Source: Streptomyces katrae
GTDB lineage: Bacteria; Actinomycetota; Actinomycetes; Streptomycetales; Streptomycetaceae
Length of the DNA: 18,117 nt
NCBI RefSeq assembly: GCF_000966975.1
Contig: NZ_JZWV01000287.1
Coordinates: forward strand, 1-18,117
Direction of reading: 5' to 3'
Positions 7,141 through 13,931 of the stretch are shown here, piece after piece. The notes below the pieces were generated by a model that searched no databases, was not told the origin of the DNA, and worked only from the letters and a program-made list of their open reading frames with translations. Numbering within the stretch: the first letter of the stretch is position 1; each line of letters opens with the position of its first letter. The position numbers and the translations under genes were made by a program.

Positions 7141-7478
7141 GGATGTCCCTTCCGCCGCCGGCGGCCACCCCGCCGGAATCCCCGCAGCATGTCACATCCG
7201 CACGGTCACCCGCCCCGCCGAACGCCGCCGCAGGGGGAGGCCGACAGCCGGCCACCGCCCTCGCCCAGCATGTCGCGCATGAGGCGAGGCACCCCAGGAC
7301 GGTACGCCCCGCGGCCCCGCCCCCGGCACCGGCCGCCCGAACGCGCCGCCCGCCGCCGCGCTGTCCCCCGGCCTCCGACCGCGTTCGGCCGGCTCTTCTG
7401 TCTCAGGGGCCCGCCGGTCCGTCGTTGCAGGGAACGATCTCTTTGTACAGACTGCACTACGGCGATGAGGAGGAGCGG
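7141..7478. other. Divergent intergenic region, probable promoters
   Basis: No protein-like ORF in any frame. The interval separates the minus-strand TIP30-like gene from the plus-strand 7479 gene, so it should hold both promoters. The only marked AT-richer patch is about 7423-7460, containing ttgcag and, 15 bases later, tacaga, a weak and short-spaced -35/-10 candidate for the 7479 gene. Confidence 0.45.
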
Positions 7479-8210
7479 ATGAGCGCGGCCCACGACGGAC
7501 GGCAGTGGCCGGACGAGGTCAGTGTCGACAACGCGAGGACGACGCTGCTGCAACTCCTCGCGCGCACCGGGGTCCCCTCCGGCGACGCGCGCCAGCTGAT
7601 CGGGCTCGTCGAGGCGGGCGTCCTGGCCCTCGCCCACGCCGAGCTCGGCGCCGCCGGCCGGAGCGCCCCGGGGGACAAGGGCGAGGAGTACCGGTCGGGC
7701 TGGCTCGACGGCGCCGAGGCCCTGCTGGAGGAGCTCGGCGCCGTGGCCGAGCGGACGCTGGCCGGGGTCACCGGACCCGAAGGGGACCAGGGCGGGCCCG
7801 GCGGGCACCCCCGGGCCCGGCGCATGGAGGTGGAGCGGGCCAAGGTCGCGCTCACCCCCCTCTACCTCTCGTTCACCGCGGCTTCGGAACTGGACCCGGA
7901 GGTGACCGAAGAGGTGCTCGTCGCCGTCCTCGGGACGATGAGCCCCCGTCAGCGGGCCGGCTACGCGGGACGGCTGACGGAGTTCGCCACGCTCCACCGC
8001 GGCCGGCTCGAGCGCCTGTTCGCGGCGTTCGGGCCGGACAGCACCACCGCCCTGCACGGCCGCTACTCGCTGCTCCACTCCGCGACGAGCATCGCCGTAC
8101 TGGAACGGCTCCTCGCCTCCCCGCAGGCGCTGCGGGAGGAGTGGGACGCCGCGGAGCTGCCGCCGGCGTGGCTCGACGGGCTGACGACCGCCTGGACCGC
8201 CCCGGCCTGA
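7479..8210 (+). CDS. Unrecognised helical protein (243 aa)
   Basis: A soluble, mostly alpha-helical, acidic protein. Visible blocks are DNARTTLLQLLARTGVPSG with ARQLIGLVEAGVLALAHAEL (about 17-56), YRSGWLDGAEALLEELGAV (71-89), a Gly/Pro-rich linker (100-112), and a C-terminal helical half with LDPEVTEEVLVAVLGTMSP, FATLHRGRLERLFAAFGP and LHGRYSLLHSATSIAVLE. No cofactor motif, signal peptide or membrane helix. I do not recognise the family. The start is firm: GAGGAGGAG lies directly upstream of the ATG at 7479. The frame is open back to 7143, but that part is Pro/Arg-rich and not credible. It precedes the molybdenum oxidase operon by 162 bases, with a hairpin between, so it is probably a separate transcript. 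Confidence 0.72.
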   Translation: MSAAHDGRQWPDEVSVDNARTTLLQLLARTGVPSGDARQLIGLVEAGVLALAHAELGAAGRSAPGDKGEEYRSGWLDGAEALLEELGAVAERTLAGVTGPEGDQGGPGGHPRARRMEVERAKVALTPLYLSFTAASELDPEVTEEVLVAVLGTMSPRQRAGYAGRLTEFATLHRGRLERLFAAFGPDSTTALHGRYSLLHSATSIAVLERLLASPQALREEWDAAELPPAWLDGLTTAWTAPA

Positions 8211-8281
8211 CCCCGGCCCGCCCCGGGTCCGTTCCGCCGGCCCCGCGTCGGCCGTACGGGGGAGGCACGGGGCGGCCGCCG

Positions 8282-8298
8282 GGGGCGTGCGGCGCCCC
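8282..8298 (+). terminator. GC hairpin between the 7479 gene and the oxidase operon
   Basis: ggggcg (8282-8287) and cgcccc (8293-8298) form a 6-bp stem with a 5-base loop. There is no T-tract, as is usual in actinomycetes. It may be a weak terminator or chance in GC-rich DNA. Confidence 0.3.
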
Positions 8299-8372
8299 TG
8301 CGCGTACGAGGGGCCAGGCTGGGCAGCGCGGGACGGATCCTCCTCCCCGAACGGACGACAAGGGAGTTCGCC

Positions 8373-8996
8373 GTGGCCCACGCAACCGACCCGCCCGCCC
8401 CTGGGCCCGCGCACGGCACGCCGGACCACGCGGCCGCCGGTGACCACCGCTCCCGCGTGAGCCTGCGCGTCAACGGAGCCCGCCGCGACCTCGACCTGGA
8501 CCACCGGGTCACGCTCCTCGACGCCCTGCGCGAGCACCTGGACCTGACCGGCTCCAAGAAGGGGTGCGACCACGGGCAGTGCGGCGCCTGCACCGTCCTC
8601 GTGGACGGCCGGCGCGCCAATAGCTGCCTGCTGCTCGCCGTCACCCTCGACGGCTGCGGGATCACCACCGTCGAAGGCCTCGCCGCGCCCGACGGCGCCC
8701 TCCACCCGCTCCAGCGCGCCTTCGTCGAACACGACGCCTTCCAGTGCGGCTACTGCACCCCCGGCCAGCTCTGCTCCGCCGTGGGCGCCCTCCGCGAAGC
8801 CGCCGCCGGGCACCCCTCCCACGTCACCGCCGACGCCGCCCAGGCCGGCCCCGCCGTACTGACCGCCGAGGAGATCAGGGAACGGCTCAGCGGGAACCTG
8901 TGCCGCTGCGGCGCCTACCCCGCGATCGTCCGCGCCGTGGCCGACGCCGGCACGGACCCCGCGGCCACCGGCACCGCCGTGGAGGCGGCCGTATGA
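8373..8996 (+). CDS. paoA: Aldehyde oxidoreductase 2Fe-2S subunit (PaoA/YagT-like, 207 aa)
   Basis: The electron-transfer subunit of a xanthine-oxidase-family molybdoenzyme. A plant-ferredoxin-type [2Fe-2S] site is formed by Cys65, Cys70, Cys73 and Cys85 (GCDHGQCGACTVL...C). The second cluster domain has Cys125, Cys128, Cys177 and Cys179 (CGYCTPGQ...LCRCG). Both clusters are complete. E. coli PaoA carries a twin-arginine signal; here the first 25 residues are Pro/His/Ala-rich without RR-x-F-L or a hydrophobic core, so the complex is predicted to stay in the cytoplasm. A 15-residue low-conservation insert (about 146-162) sits between the cluster halves. GTG start with GGGAG upstream. The stop overlaps the FAD-subunit ATG (ATGA), meaning translational coupling. 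Confidence 0.95.
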   Translation: MAHATDPPAPGPAHGTPDHAAAGDHRSRVSLRVNGARRDLDLDHRVTLLDALREHLDLTGSKKGCDHGQCGACTVLVDGRRANSCLLLAVTLDGCGITTVEGLAAPDGALHPLQRAFVEHDAFQCGYCTPGQLCSAVGALREAAAGHPSHVTADAAQAGPAVLTAEEIRERLSGNLCRCGAYPAIVRAVADAGTDPAATGTAVEAAV

Positions 8997-10009
8997 AGCC
9001 CTTCGCCTACGTGCGCGCCACCAGCCTCCGGGAGGCCGCCGACGCCTACGCCGCCCACCCCGGCTCCCGCTACCTCGCCGGCGGCACCAACCTCGTGGAC
9101 CTGATGAAACTCGGTGTCGAGACCCCCACCGCCCTCATCGACATCTCCCGCCTCCCCCTCGACGGGATCACCGAACTCCCCGACGGGGGCCTGCACATCG
9201 GGGCCACCGTCCGCAACAGCGACCTGGCCGCCGACCCACGGGTACGCGCCCGCTACCCGCTGCTCGCCCGGGCCCTGCTCGCCGGCGCCTCCGGCCAGCT
9301 GCGCAACGTCGCCACCACCGGCGGCAACCTGCTCCAGCGCACCCGCTGCGGCTACTTCCAGGACCCCTCCAAGCCGTGCAACAAACGCGAACCCGGCAGC
9401 GGCTGCGCGGCCCGCGAAGGAATCCACCGCGACCACGCCGTCCTCGGACAGTCCGAACACTGCATCGCCACCCACCCCTCCGACATGGCCGTGGCCCTCG
9501 CCGCGCTGGACGCCGAAGTCGAGCTGTACGGCGGACCGGACAGCTCCCGCACCGTGGAGGCCGCGCATTTCCACCGGCTGCCCGCCGACCACCCCGAACA
9601 GGACACCGTGATCCGCCCCGGAGAGATCATCACCGGGGTGCGCCTGCCCGCCCCGGTCCCCGGCGCCCGGTCGCTCCACCGCAAGGCCCGGGACCGCGCC
9701 TCGTACGCCTTCGCCCTCGCGTCGGTCGCCGTCGTCCTCGACCTCGACCCCGAGGACGGCCGGGTACGCCGGTGCGCCCTCGCCTTCGGCGGCCTCGCCC
9801 CCCGGCCCTGGCGGGCCACCGAGACCGAGGCGCGGCTGACCGGAGCCGCGCCGCACCCCGACACCGTCCGCGCGGCCGTCGACGCGGAACTCGACCGGGC
9901 GCAGCCCCTGCGCGACAACGCGTACAAGATCCTCCTCGCCCGCAACCTCGCCTGCGCCGCCATCGCCACCCTCGCCGGTACCCGCCCCGGTGCCCCCGCC
10001 ACCCCGTGA
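8993..10009 (+). CDS. paoB: Aldehyde oxidoreductase FAD/4Fe-4S subunit (PaoB/YagS-like, 338 aa)
   Basis: The FAD-binding middle subunit of the complex. LAGGTNLVDLMK (28-39) and ATTGGNLLQ (107-115) are the two flavin-contacting motifs of the xanthine dehydrogenase FAD domain. An insertion holds four cysteines, Cys119, Cys129, Cys138 and Cys157 (RTRCGYF, KPCNKREPGSGC, SEHCIATHPSD). This matches the unusual extra [4Fe-4S] cluster known for E. coli PaoB and the 4-hydroxybenzoyl-CoA-reductase-like group. This strongly favours the PaoABC type over a generic CO/xanthine dehydrogenase medium subunit. It starts with an ATGA overlap on the small-subunit gene and ends 29 bases before the large-subunit ATG. 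Cytoplasmic. Confidence 0.95.
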   Translation: MKPFAYVRATSLREAADAYAAHPGSRYLAGGTNLVDLMKLGVETPTALIDISRLPLDGITELPDGGLHIGATVRNSDLAADPRVRARYPLLARALLAGASGQLRNVATTGGNLLQRTRCGYFQDPSKPCNKREPGSGCAAREGIHRDHAVLGQSEHCIATHPSDMAVALAALDAEVELYGGPDSSRTVEAAHFHRLPADHPEQDTVIRPGEIITGVRLPAPVPGARSLHRKARDRASYAFALASVAVVLDLDPEDGRVRRCALAFGGLAPRPWRATETEARLTGAAPHPDTVRAAVDAELDRAQPLRDNAYKILLARNLACAAIATLAGTRPGAPATP

Positions 10010-10038
10010 GCGGCGCCACCGACCAGGACAGGAACCCC

Positions 10039-12177
10039 ATGAGCCCCACCACCGCCACCCTCGACACCGCCGCGCAGGCCTCCCTCGGCACCCCCGTCCC
10101 GCGCCTCGAAGCCCGCGACAAGGTGACCGGCACCGCCCGCTACGCCGCCGAACAGAACCCGCCCCGAAGGGCCTACGGCTGGCCGGTGCCCGCGACGATC
10201 GCCCACGGCCGGGTCACCGCCGTCGACACCACCGCCGCCCTGGCCCTGCCCGGAGTGCTCGCCGTCCTGACCCCCTACGACGCACCGCGCCTGGGCCCCT
10301 CCGACGACCCCACGCTCCAACTCCTCCAGGACACGCGGGTACCGCACCGCGGCTGGTACGTGGCGCTCGCCGTCGCCGACACCCTGGAAGGGGCCCGGGC
10401 CGCGGCCGAAGCGGTACGCGTGGGCTACGAGGCGGAGCCCCACGACGTCACCCTGCGCGAGGGACACCCCGGCCTCTACACCCCCGAGGAGGTCAACGGC
10501 GGCTACCCCGCCCACCGCGAACACGGCGACCCCGACGCGGCGTTCGCCGCCGCCCCGGTACGTGTCGACGTCCGCTACTCGGTACCGCCCCTGCACAACC
10601 ACGCGATGGAACCGCACGCCGCCACCGCCGACTGGGACGCCGGCCGCGGCCACCTCACCGTGTACGACTCCTGCCAGGGCACCACGGTGGTGCGCACGGT
10701 CCTGGCCGGGCTGTTCCGGCTGCCGGAGGACCGGGTCACCGTCCTGGCCGAGCACGTGGGCGGCGGATTCGGCTCCAAGAGCACCCCGCGCCCGCACGTC
10801 GTCCTCGCCGTCATGGCCACCCGGCGCTGCGGACGCCCCGTCACCGTGGCCCTGCCCCGGCAGCACCTGGCCGCCTGCGTCGGCCACCGCGCCCCCACCC
10901 TGCACCGCGTCCGGCTCGGCGCCCGACCCGACGGAACGCTCACCTCCCTCACCCACGAGGTCCTCACACACACCTCGCGGGTGCGGGAGTTCGTCGAGCA
11001 GGCCGCCGTACCCGGCCGTGTGATGTACGCGGTCCGCGACAGCCGCACCACCCACCGCGTCGCCGCGCTCGACGTGCCCACCCCCTCCTGGATGAGGGCC
11101 CCCGGCGAGACCCCCGGCATGTACGCCCTGGAATCGGCCATGGACGAGCTGGCCGACGCCCTCGGCATGGACCCCGTCGAGCTGCGCGTCCGCAACGACC
11201 CGGCCACCGAGCCCGACAGCGGCCGTCCCTTCAGCAGCCGCCACCTCGTGGAGTGCCTGCGCGAGGGCGCGACCCGCTTCGGGTGGACCGGACACCGGCC
11301 GCCGCTGCGGGAGGGGCCGCTCCTCATCGGGAGCGGCGTGGCCGCCGCCACCTACCCCGTCTACATCGCCCCGGCCGGCGCCCGGGCCCACGCCCGCCCC
11401 GACGGGAGCTACCTCGTCGAGGTCAACGCCACCGACATCGGCACCGGCGCCCGCACGGTCCTCTCCCAGATCGCCGCCGACGCCCTGGGCGTCCCGCTCG
11501 ACGCCGTCACGCTGTCCCTCGGCAACAGCGCACTGCCCCCCACCCCCGTCGCCGGCGGCTCGGCCGGTACGGCGTCCTGGGGCTGGGCGGTGCACGACGC
11601 GTGCACCGCCCTGACCGACCGGCTGGCCCGGCACCACGGCCCCCTGCCCGACGCGGGGCTCTCCGCGTCCGCCGACACCACCCAGTCGGCCAAGCAGAAG
11701 CCCCCGTACGCCCGCCACGCGTTCGGGGCGCACTTCGCCGAGGTCCAGGCCGACACGGTCACCGGAGAGGTACGCGTCCGCCGCCTGCTGGGCGTCTTCG
11801 CCGCCGGCCGCATCCTCAACCCGCGCACGGCCCGCTCCCAGTTCATCGGGGGGATGGTGATGGGACTGGGCATGGCACTGACCGAACACAGCGGCCTCGA
11901 CCCGGCGTTCGGCGACTTCGCGGAGCGCGACCTGGCCGCCTACCACGTGCCGGTGAACGCCGACGTCCCCGCCGTCGAGGCCCACTGGATCGACGAACAC
12001 GACAAGCACCTCAACCCGATGGGCGGCAAGGGCATCGGGGAGATCGGCATCGTCGGCGCCGCGGCCGCCATCGGCAACGCCGTGAGCCGGGCGACCGGCC
12101 GGCGCCTGCGCGAGCTGCCCCTGACCCCGGACCGCGTCCTGGCCGCCCTCAGCGTCCCGGACACCGGGCCCGTGTGA
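10039..12177 (+). CDS. paoC: Aldehyde oxidoreductase molybdopterin subunit (PaoC/YagR-like, 712 aa)
   Basis: The catalytic subunit, close in length to E. coli PaoC (about 730 aa). Landmarks are PRLEARDKVTGTARYAAE at the N-terminus, HNHAMEPHA (186-194), the molybdopterin loop GGGFGSK (241-247), WMRAPGE, and the active-site segment GGKGIGEIG with the base-catalyst Glu668. It should hydroxylate aldehydes to carboxylic acids at a Mo centre and pass electrons to the PaoA/PaoB subunits. The common GQPVA-type segment near residue 105 reads RGWYVALAVAD, an uncommon replacement of Gln by Trp. AGGA sits before the ATG at 10039; the frame is open further upstream but runs through the FAD-subunit gene. 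No XdhC/PaoD-type cofactor-insertion gene is found in the window. Confidence 0.95.
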   Translation: MSPTTATLDTAAQASLGTPVPRLEARDKVTGTARYAAEQNPPRRAYGWPVPATIAHGRVTAVDTTAALALPGVLAVLTPYDAPRLGPSDDPTLQLLQDTRVPHRGWYVALAVADTLEGARAAAEAVRVGYEAEPHDVTLREGHPGLYTPEEVNGGYPAHREHGDPDAAFAAAPVRVDVRYSVPPLHNHAMEPHAATADWDAGRGHLTVYDSCQGTTVVRTVLAGLFRLPEDRVTVLAEHVGGGFGSKSTPRPHVVLAVMATRRCGRPVTVALPRQHLAACVGHRAPTLHRVRLGARPDGTLTSLTHEVLTHTSRVREFVEQAAVPGRVMYAVRDSRTTHRVAALDVPTPSWMRAPGETPGMYALESAMDELADALGMDPVELRVRNDPATEPDSGRPFSSRHLVECLREGATRFGWTGHRPPLREGPLLIGSGVAAATYPVYIAPAGARAHARPDGSYLVEVNATDIGTGARTVLSQIAADALGVPLDAVTLSLGNSALPPTPVAGGSAGTASWGWAVHDACTALTDRLARHHGPLPDAGLSASADTTQSAKQKPPYARHAFGAHFAEVQADTVTGEVRVRRLLGVFAAGRILNPRTARSQFIGGMVMGLGMALTEHSGLDPAFGDFAERDLAAYHVPVNADVPAVEAHWIDEHDKHLNPMGGKGIGEIGIVGAAAAIGNAVSRATGRRLRELPLTPDRVLAALSVPDTGPV

Positions 12178-12256
12178 GACCCGCCGCACGGGGCACCCGG
12201 GAGGGGAGAGCAAGCAGACGACCCACCCGGCCGTCCCATCGGAAGGAACAACCGCC

Positions 12257-12622
12257 ATGACCGAGAACGTCTGGAACTACGACGAGACGACCGCCCGGCA
12301 GCAGGGCATCGACCTCCGCGGCTTCAAGGTCGAAGCCGTCGACGGCGCCATCGGCAAGGTCGACAAGCACTCGGACGAGGCCGGCTCCGCCTGGATCGTG
12401 GTCGACACCGGTGTGTGGATCTTCGGCAAGGAGGTCCTCCTGCCGGCCGGCACCATCGCGCGCATCGACGTGGACGAGGAGAGGATCCACGTGAACCGGA
12501 CCAAGGAGCAGATCAAGAACGCCCCTGAGTTCCACCGTGAGAAGCATCTCGACAACCCCGACTACCACGACGAACTGGCCGCCTACTACCTCCCGGGCAC
12601 CCCGTTCGGCGGCCCCTTCTGA
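12257..12622 (+). CDS. PRC-barrel domain protein (121 aa)
   Basis: A small soluble protein with a PRC-barrel-type beta domain at residues about 20-80. DLRGFKVEAVDGAIGKVDK, SAWIVVDTGVWIFGKEVLLPAG and IDVDEERIHVNRTKEQIKNAP match the family rhythm, in which 'G-x-V-x-D' is followed by a strand ending in 'vLlPa' and then a 'V...t(k)e.i..aP' segment. PRC barrels act in RNA processing (RimM), photosynthetic reaction centres and many uncharacterised stress proteins of Streptomyces. The C-terminal tail is charged and ends in a Gly/Pro/Phe patch. GGAAGGA precedes the ATG. It lies 79 bases after the oxidase operon and 20 bases before the next small gene, so read-through co-expression is plausible. Confidence 0.9.
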   Translation: MTENVWNYDETTARQQGIDLRGFKVEAVDGAIGKVDKHSDEAGSAWIVVDTGVWIFGKEVLLPAGTIARIDVDEERIHVNRTKEQIKNAPEFHREKHLDNPDYHDELAAYYLPGTPFGGPF

Positions 12623-12642
12623 CCCGGCACGAGGAGCAGACC

Positions 12643-12852
12643 GTGAACGAGCACGACAAGCACGAGAAGCACGACAAGCACCCCCAGAGCACCCCTCCCT
12701 CCAAGGCCGTGGGGGAGAGCGGCGACCGCAGGGCCCGGGAGGAGGCCGAGGACGCGGTCATGCCCGGCAGCCACGACGGCGAGGCCGGCGACGCCCTCAC
12801 CCCGAACACCGACGTCCAGCGCCGCACCGCCCCCCGCGACCGACGGCCCTGA
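12643..12852 (+). CDS. Small His-rich disordered protein (69 aa)
   Basis: A 69-aa hydrophilic protein with no hydrophobic core. The N-terminus is an alternating His/Asp/Lys/Glu run (NEHDKHEKHDKH, residues 2-13), followed by a Ser/Pro segment, a charged helix-like RRAREEAEDAV, and a GDALTPNTDVQR tail. The His run could bind metal; that is inference. The GTG start has GAGGAG at good spacing and lies 20 bases behind the PRC-barrel gene, so the pair is probably one transcript. It resembles the 4012 gene product in size, charge and His content but does not share the KRQxPGIGREEQ motif. Family unknown. Confidence 0.65.
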   Translation: MNEHDKHEKHDKHPQSTPPSKAVGESGDRRAREEAEDAVMPGSHDGEAGDALTPNTDVQRRTAPRDRRP

Positions 12853-12870
12853 CCCCGCCCCACACGGCGA

Positions 12871-12898
12871 CGGCTCCCCGGCGGACACCGCGGAGCCG
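12871..12898 (+). terminator. Stem-loop after the 12643 gene
   Basis: cggctcc (12871-12877) pairs with ggagccg (12892-12898), and an inner gcgg/ccgc stem with an aca loop stacks inside, leaving a ccg bulge. It follows the 12643 stop by 18 bases and precedes the VOC gene by about 35, so it is a sensible end for the oxidase/PRC transcript. No T-tract. Confidence 0.5.
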
Positions 12899-12933
12899 CG
12901 TGTACGTACGGCCGGGCAGGGCACACGAGGTCC

Positions 12934-13356
12934 ATGACCGTACCCAAGACCAGCGTGCTCGTACTGGACTGTGCCGAGCCCGAAGCCCTGGCCGGCTTCT
13001 ACGCCTCCCTGCTGGGCGCCCGGACCGCCCCGGCCGAGGGCGATCCCGACCTCCTCCTCGTGGCCGGGCCCTCGGGCGCCCTGCTCGGCATCCGCCGGGA
13101 CCCCGACCGCGTACCGCCCAGCTGGCCGCTCCCCGACGGGCCCGAACAGCCGCACCTGCGCATACTCGTGACGCCGGACGCGCTCGACGAGGCGGAACGC
13201 GAAGCCGTGGCCCTGGGAGCCCGCCCGCTGGCGGCGGAGACGACCGCGGCCGACCCCGCCAGCAGGACGACCCACCGCCGCTACGCCGACCCGGCGGGCC
13301 ACGCCTTCGTCCTGGCGGCCACCGGCCTGACGGCGAACGGGGCGCCGGCTCGCTAG
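12934..13356 (+). CDS. VOC-family (glyoxalase-like) protein (140 aa)
   Basis: A two-module vicinal-oxygen-chelate fold. The first beta-alpha-beta unit is VLVLDCAEPEALAGFYASLLG (8-28). The second half has PHLRILVTPDALDEAEREAVALGARPL and a final YADPAGHAFVLAA, as in Glyoxalase_6/bleomycin-resistance-like proteins. Members isomerise, cleave or simply bind small molecules; nothing here fixes the ligand. Cytoplasmic. No strong Shine-Dalgarno is seen before the ATG at 12934; a gtacgtac palindrome lies about 25 bases upstream. It ends one base before the start of a second VOC gene, so the two are almost certainly in one operon. Confidence 0.88.
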   Translation: MTVPKTSVLVLDCAEPEALAGFYASLLGARTAPAEGDPDLLLVAGPSGALLGIRRDPDRVPPSWPLPDGPEQPHLRILVTPDALDEAEREAVALGARPLAAETTAADPASRTTHRRYADPAGHAFVLAATGLTANGAPAR

Positions 13357-13357
13357 C

Positions 13358-13804
13358 ATGCGCCGCATGCCCATCAAACTGGAGAACGTCGGCATCGCCG
13401 TCCGCGACCTGGAAGCGGCGATCTCGTTCTTCACCGACCTCGGCCTGACGGTCCTCGGCCGCGGCACCGTCAGCGGGGAGTGGACGGACACCGCCGTCGG
13501 CCTCGACGGCAACCACGCCAAGATCGCCGTGCTCCAGACCCCGGACGGCCAAGGCCGCCTCGAACTCTTCGAGTACATCCACCCCGAAGCGATCGAGACC
13601 CGGCCCGCCCGCCCCCACGACATCGGCATGCACCGCATCGCCTTCTCGGTCGACGACATCGACGAAGCCCTGGCGACCGCGGCCCGCCACGGCTGCCACC
13701 CGCTCCGCGGGGTGGCGACCTACGAGGACACCTACAAACTCACGTACGTCCGCGGCCCCAGCGGCATCCTCGTGATGCTCGCCCAGGACCTCAAGAAGAA
13801 CTGA
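13358..13804 (+). CDS. VOC-family lactoylglutathione-lyase-like protein (148 aa)
   Basis: A second VOC fold: LENVGIAVRDLEAAISFF (8-25), LELFEY (68-73), DIGMHRIAFSVDDIDEAL (88-105) and YVRGPSGILVMLAQ (130-143). In metal-dependent VOC enzymes the ligands are typically His, Glu, His and Glu at the equivalent places. Here Asn10 replaces the first His and Met140 the last Glu, leaving only a Glu (69/72) and His92. A glyoxalase I reaction is therefore doubtful; ligand binding or another chemistry is more likely. The ATG at 13358 follows the upstream TAG by one base; an alternative ATG at 13367 (MPIKLENVG) fits the family N-terminus better. Both ATGs sit inside GCATGC hexamers spaced 9 bases apart. 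Confidence 0.88.
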   Translation: MRRMPIKLENVGIAVRDLEAAISFFTDLGLTVLGRGTVSGEWTDTAVGLDGNHAKIAVLQTPDGQGRLELFEYIHPEAIETRPARPHDIGMHRIAFSVDDIDEALATAARHGCHPLRGVATYEDTYKLTYVRGPSGILVMLAQDLKKN

Positions 13805-13856
13805 CGACTTCGGATGAAGGGGACCCTGGCCGGGCCGGGGAGCCGGTCGGGGGCTG

Positions 13857-13876
13857 CGGGCAAATCGAGTTGCCCG
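13857..13876. promoter_or_regulatory. 7-6-7 inverted repeat between VOC and TPR genes
   Basis: cgggcaa, six bases atcgag, then ttgcccg: a perfect dyad in the 127-base gap upstream of the 13932 gene. Without a T-run it could be an operator for the TPR-like gene or a small terminator for the VOC pair. Confidence 0.45.
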
Positions 13877-13891
13877 GATGACCGGGCGCCG

Positions 13892-13911
13892 GTGATCATC
13901 CAGGGGATCAC
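13892..13911. promoter_or_regulatory. 6-8-6 inverted repeat 20 bases before the TPR-like gene
   Basis: gtgatc (13892-13897) and gatcac (13906-13911) flank atccaggg. It lies just upstream of the GGAGA ribosome binding site, where an operator or a leader hairpin could affect expression of the 13932 gene. Function inferred only from position. Confidence 0.35.
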
Positions 13912-13931
13912 GCCCCCGACACCGGAGACAC

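Noticed and set aside
8253..8308. Two cgtacg hexamers 50 bases apart upstream of the oxidase operon
   Set aside because: Short palindromes of this kind are frequent in GC-rich DNA; no further symmetry supports an operator.
9352..12258. A 968-codon minus-strand open frame across the oxidase large subunit
   Set aside because: It is antisense to a gene with full family motifs; its translation is Gly/Val/Arg-rich without domains. Open antisense frames are expected at this GC content.
9990..12260. A 756-codon plus-strand frame overlapping the oxidase genes
   Set aside because: Arg/Pro/His-rich shadow frame of the molybdopterin subunit; no motif or ribosome binding site.
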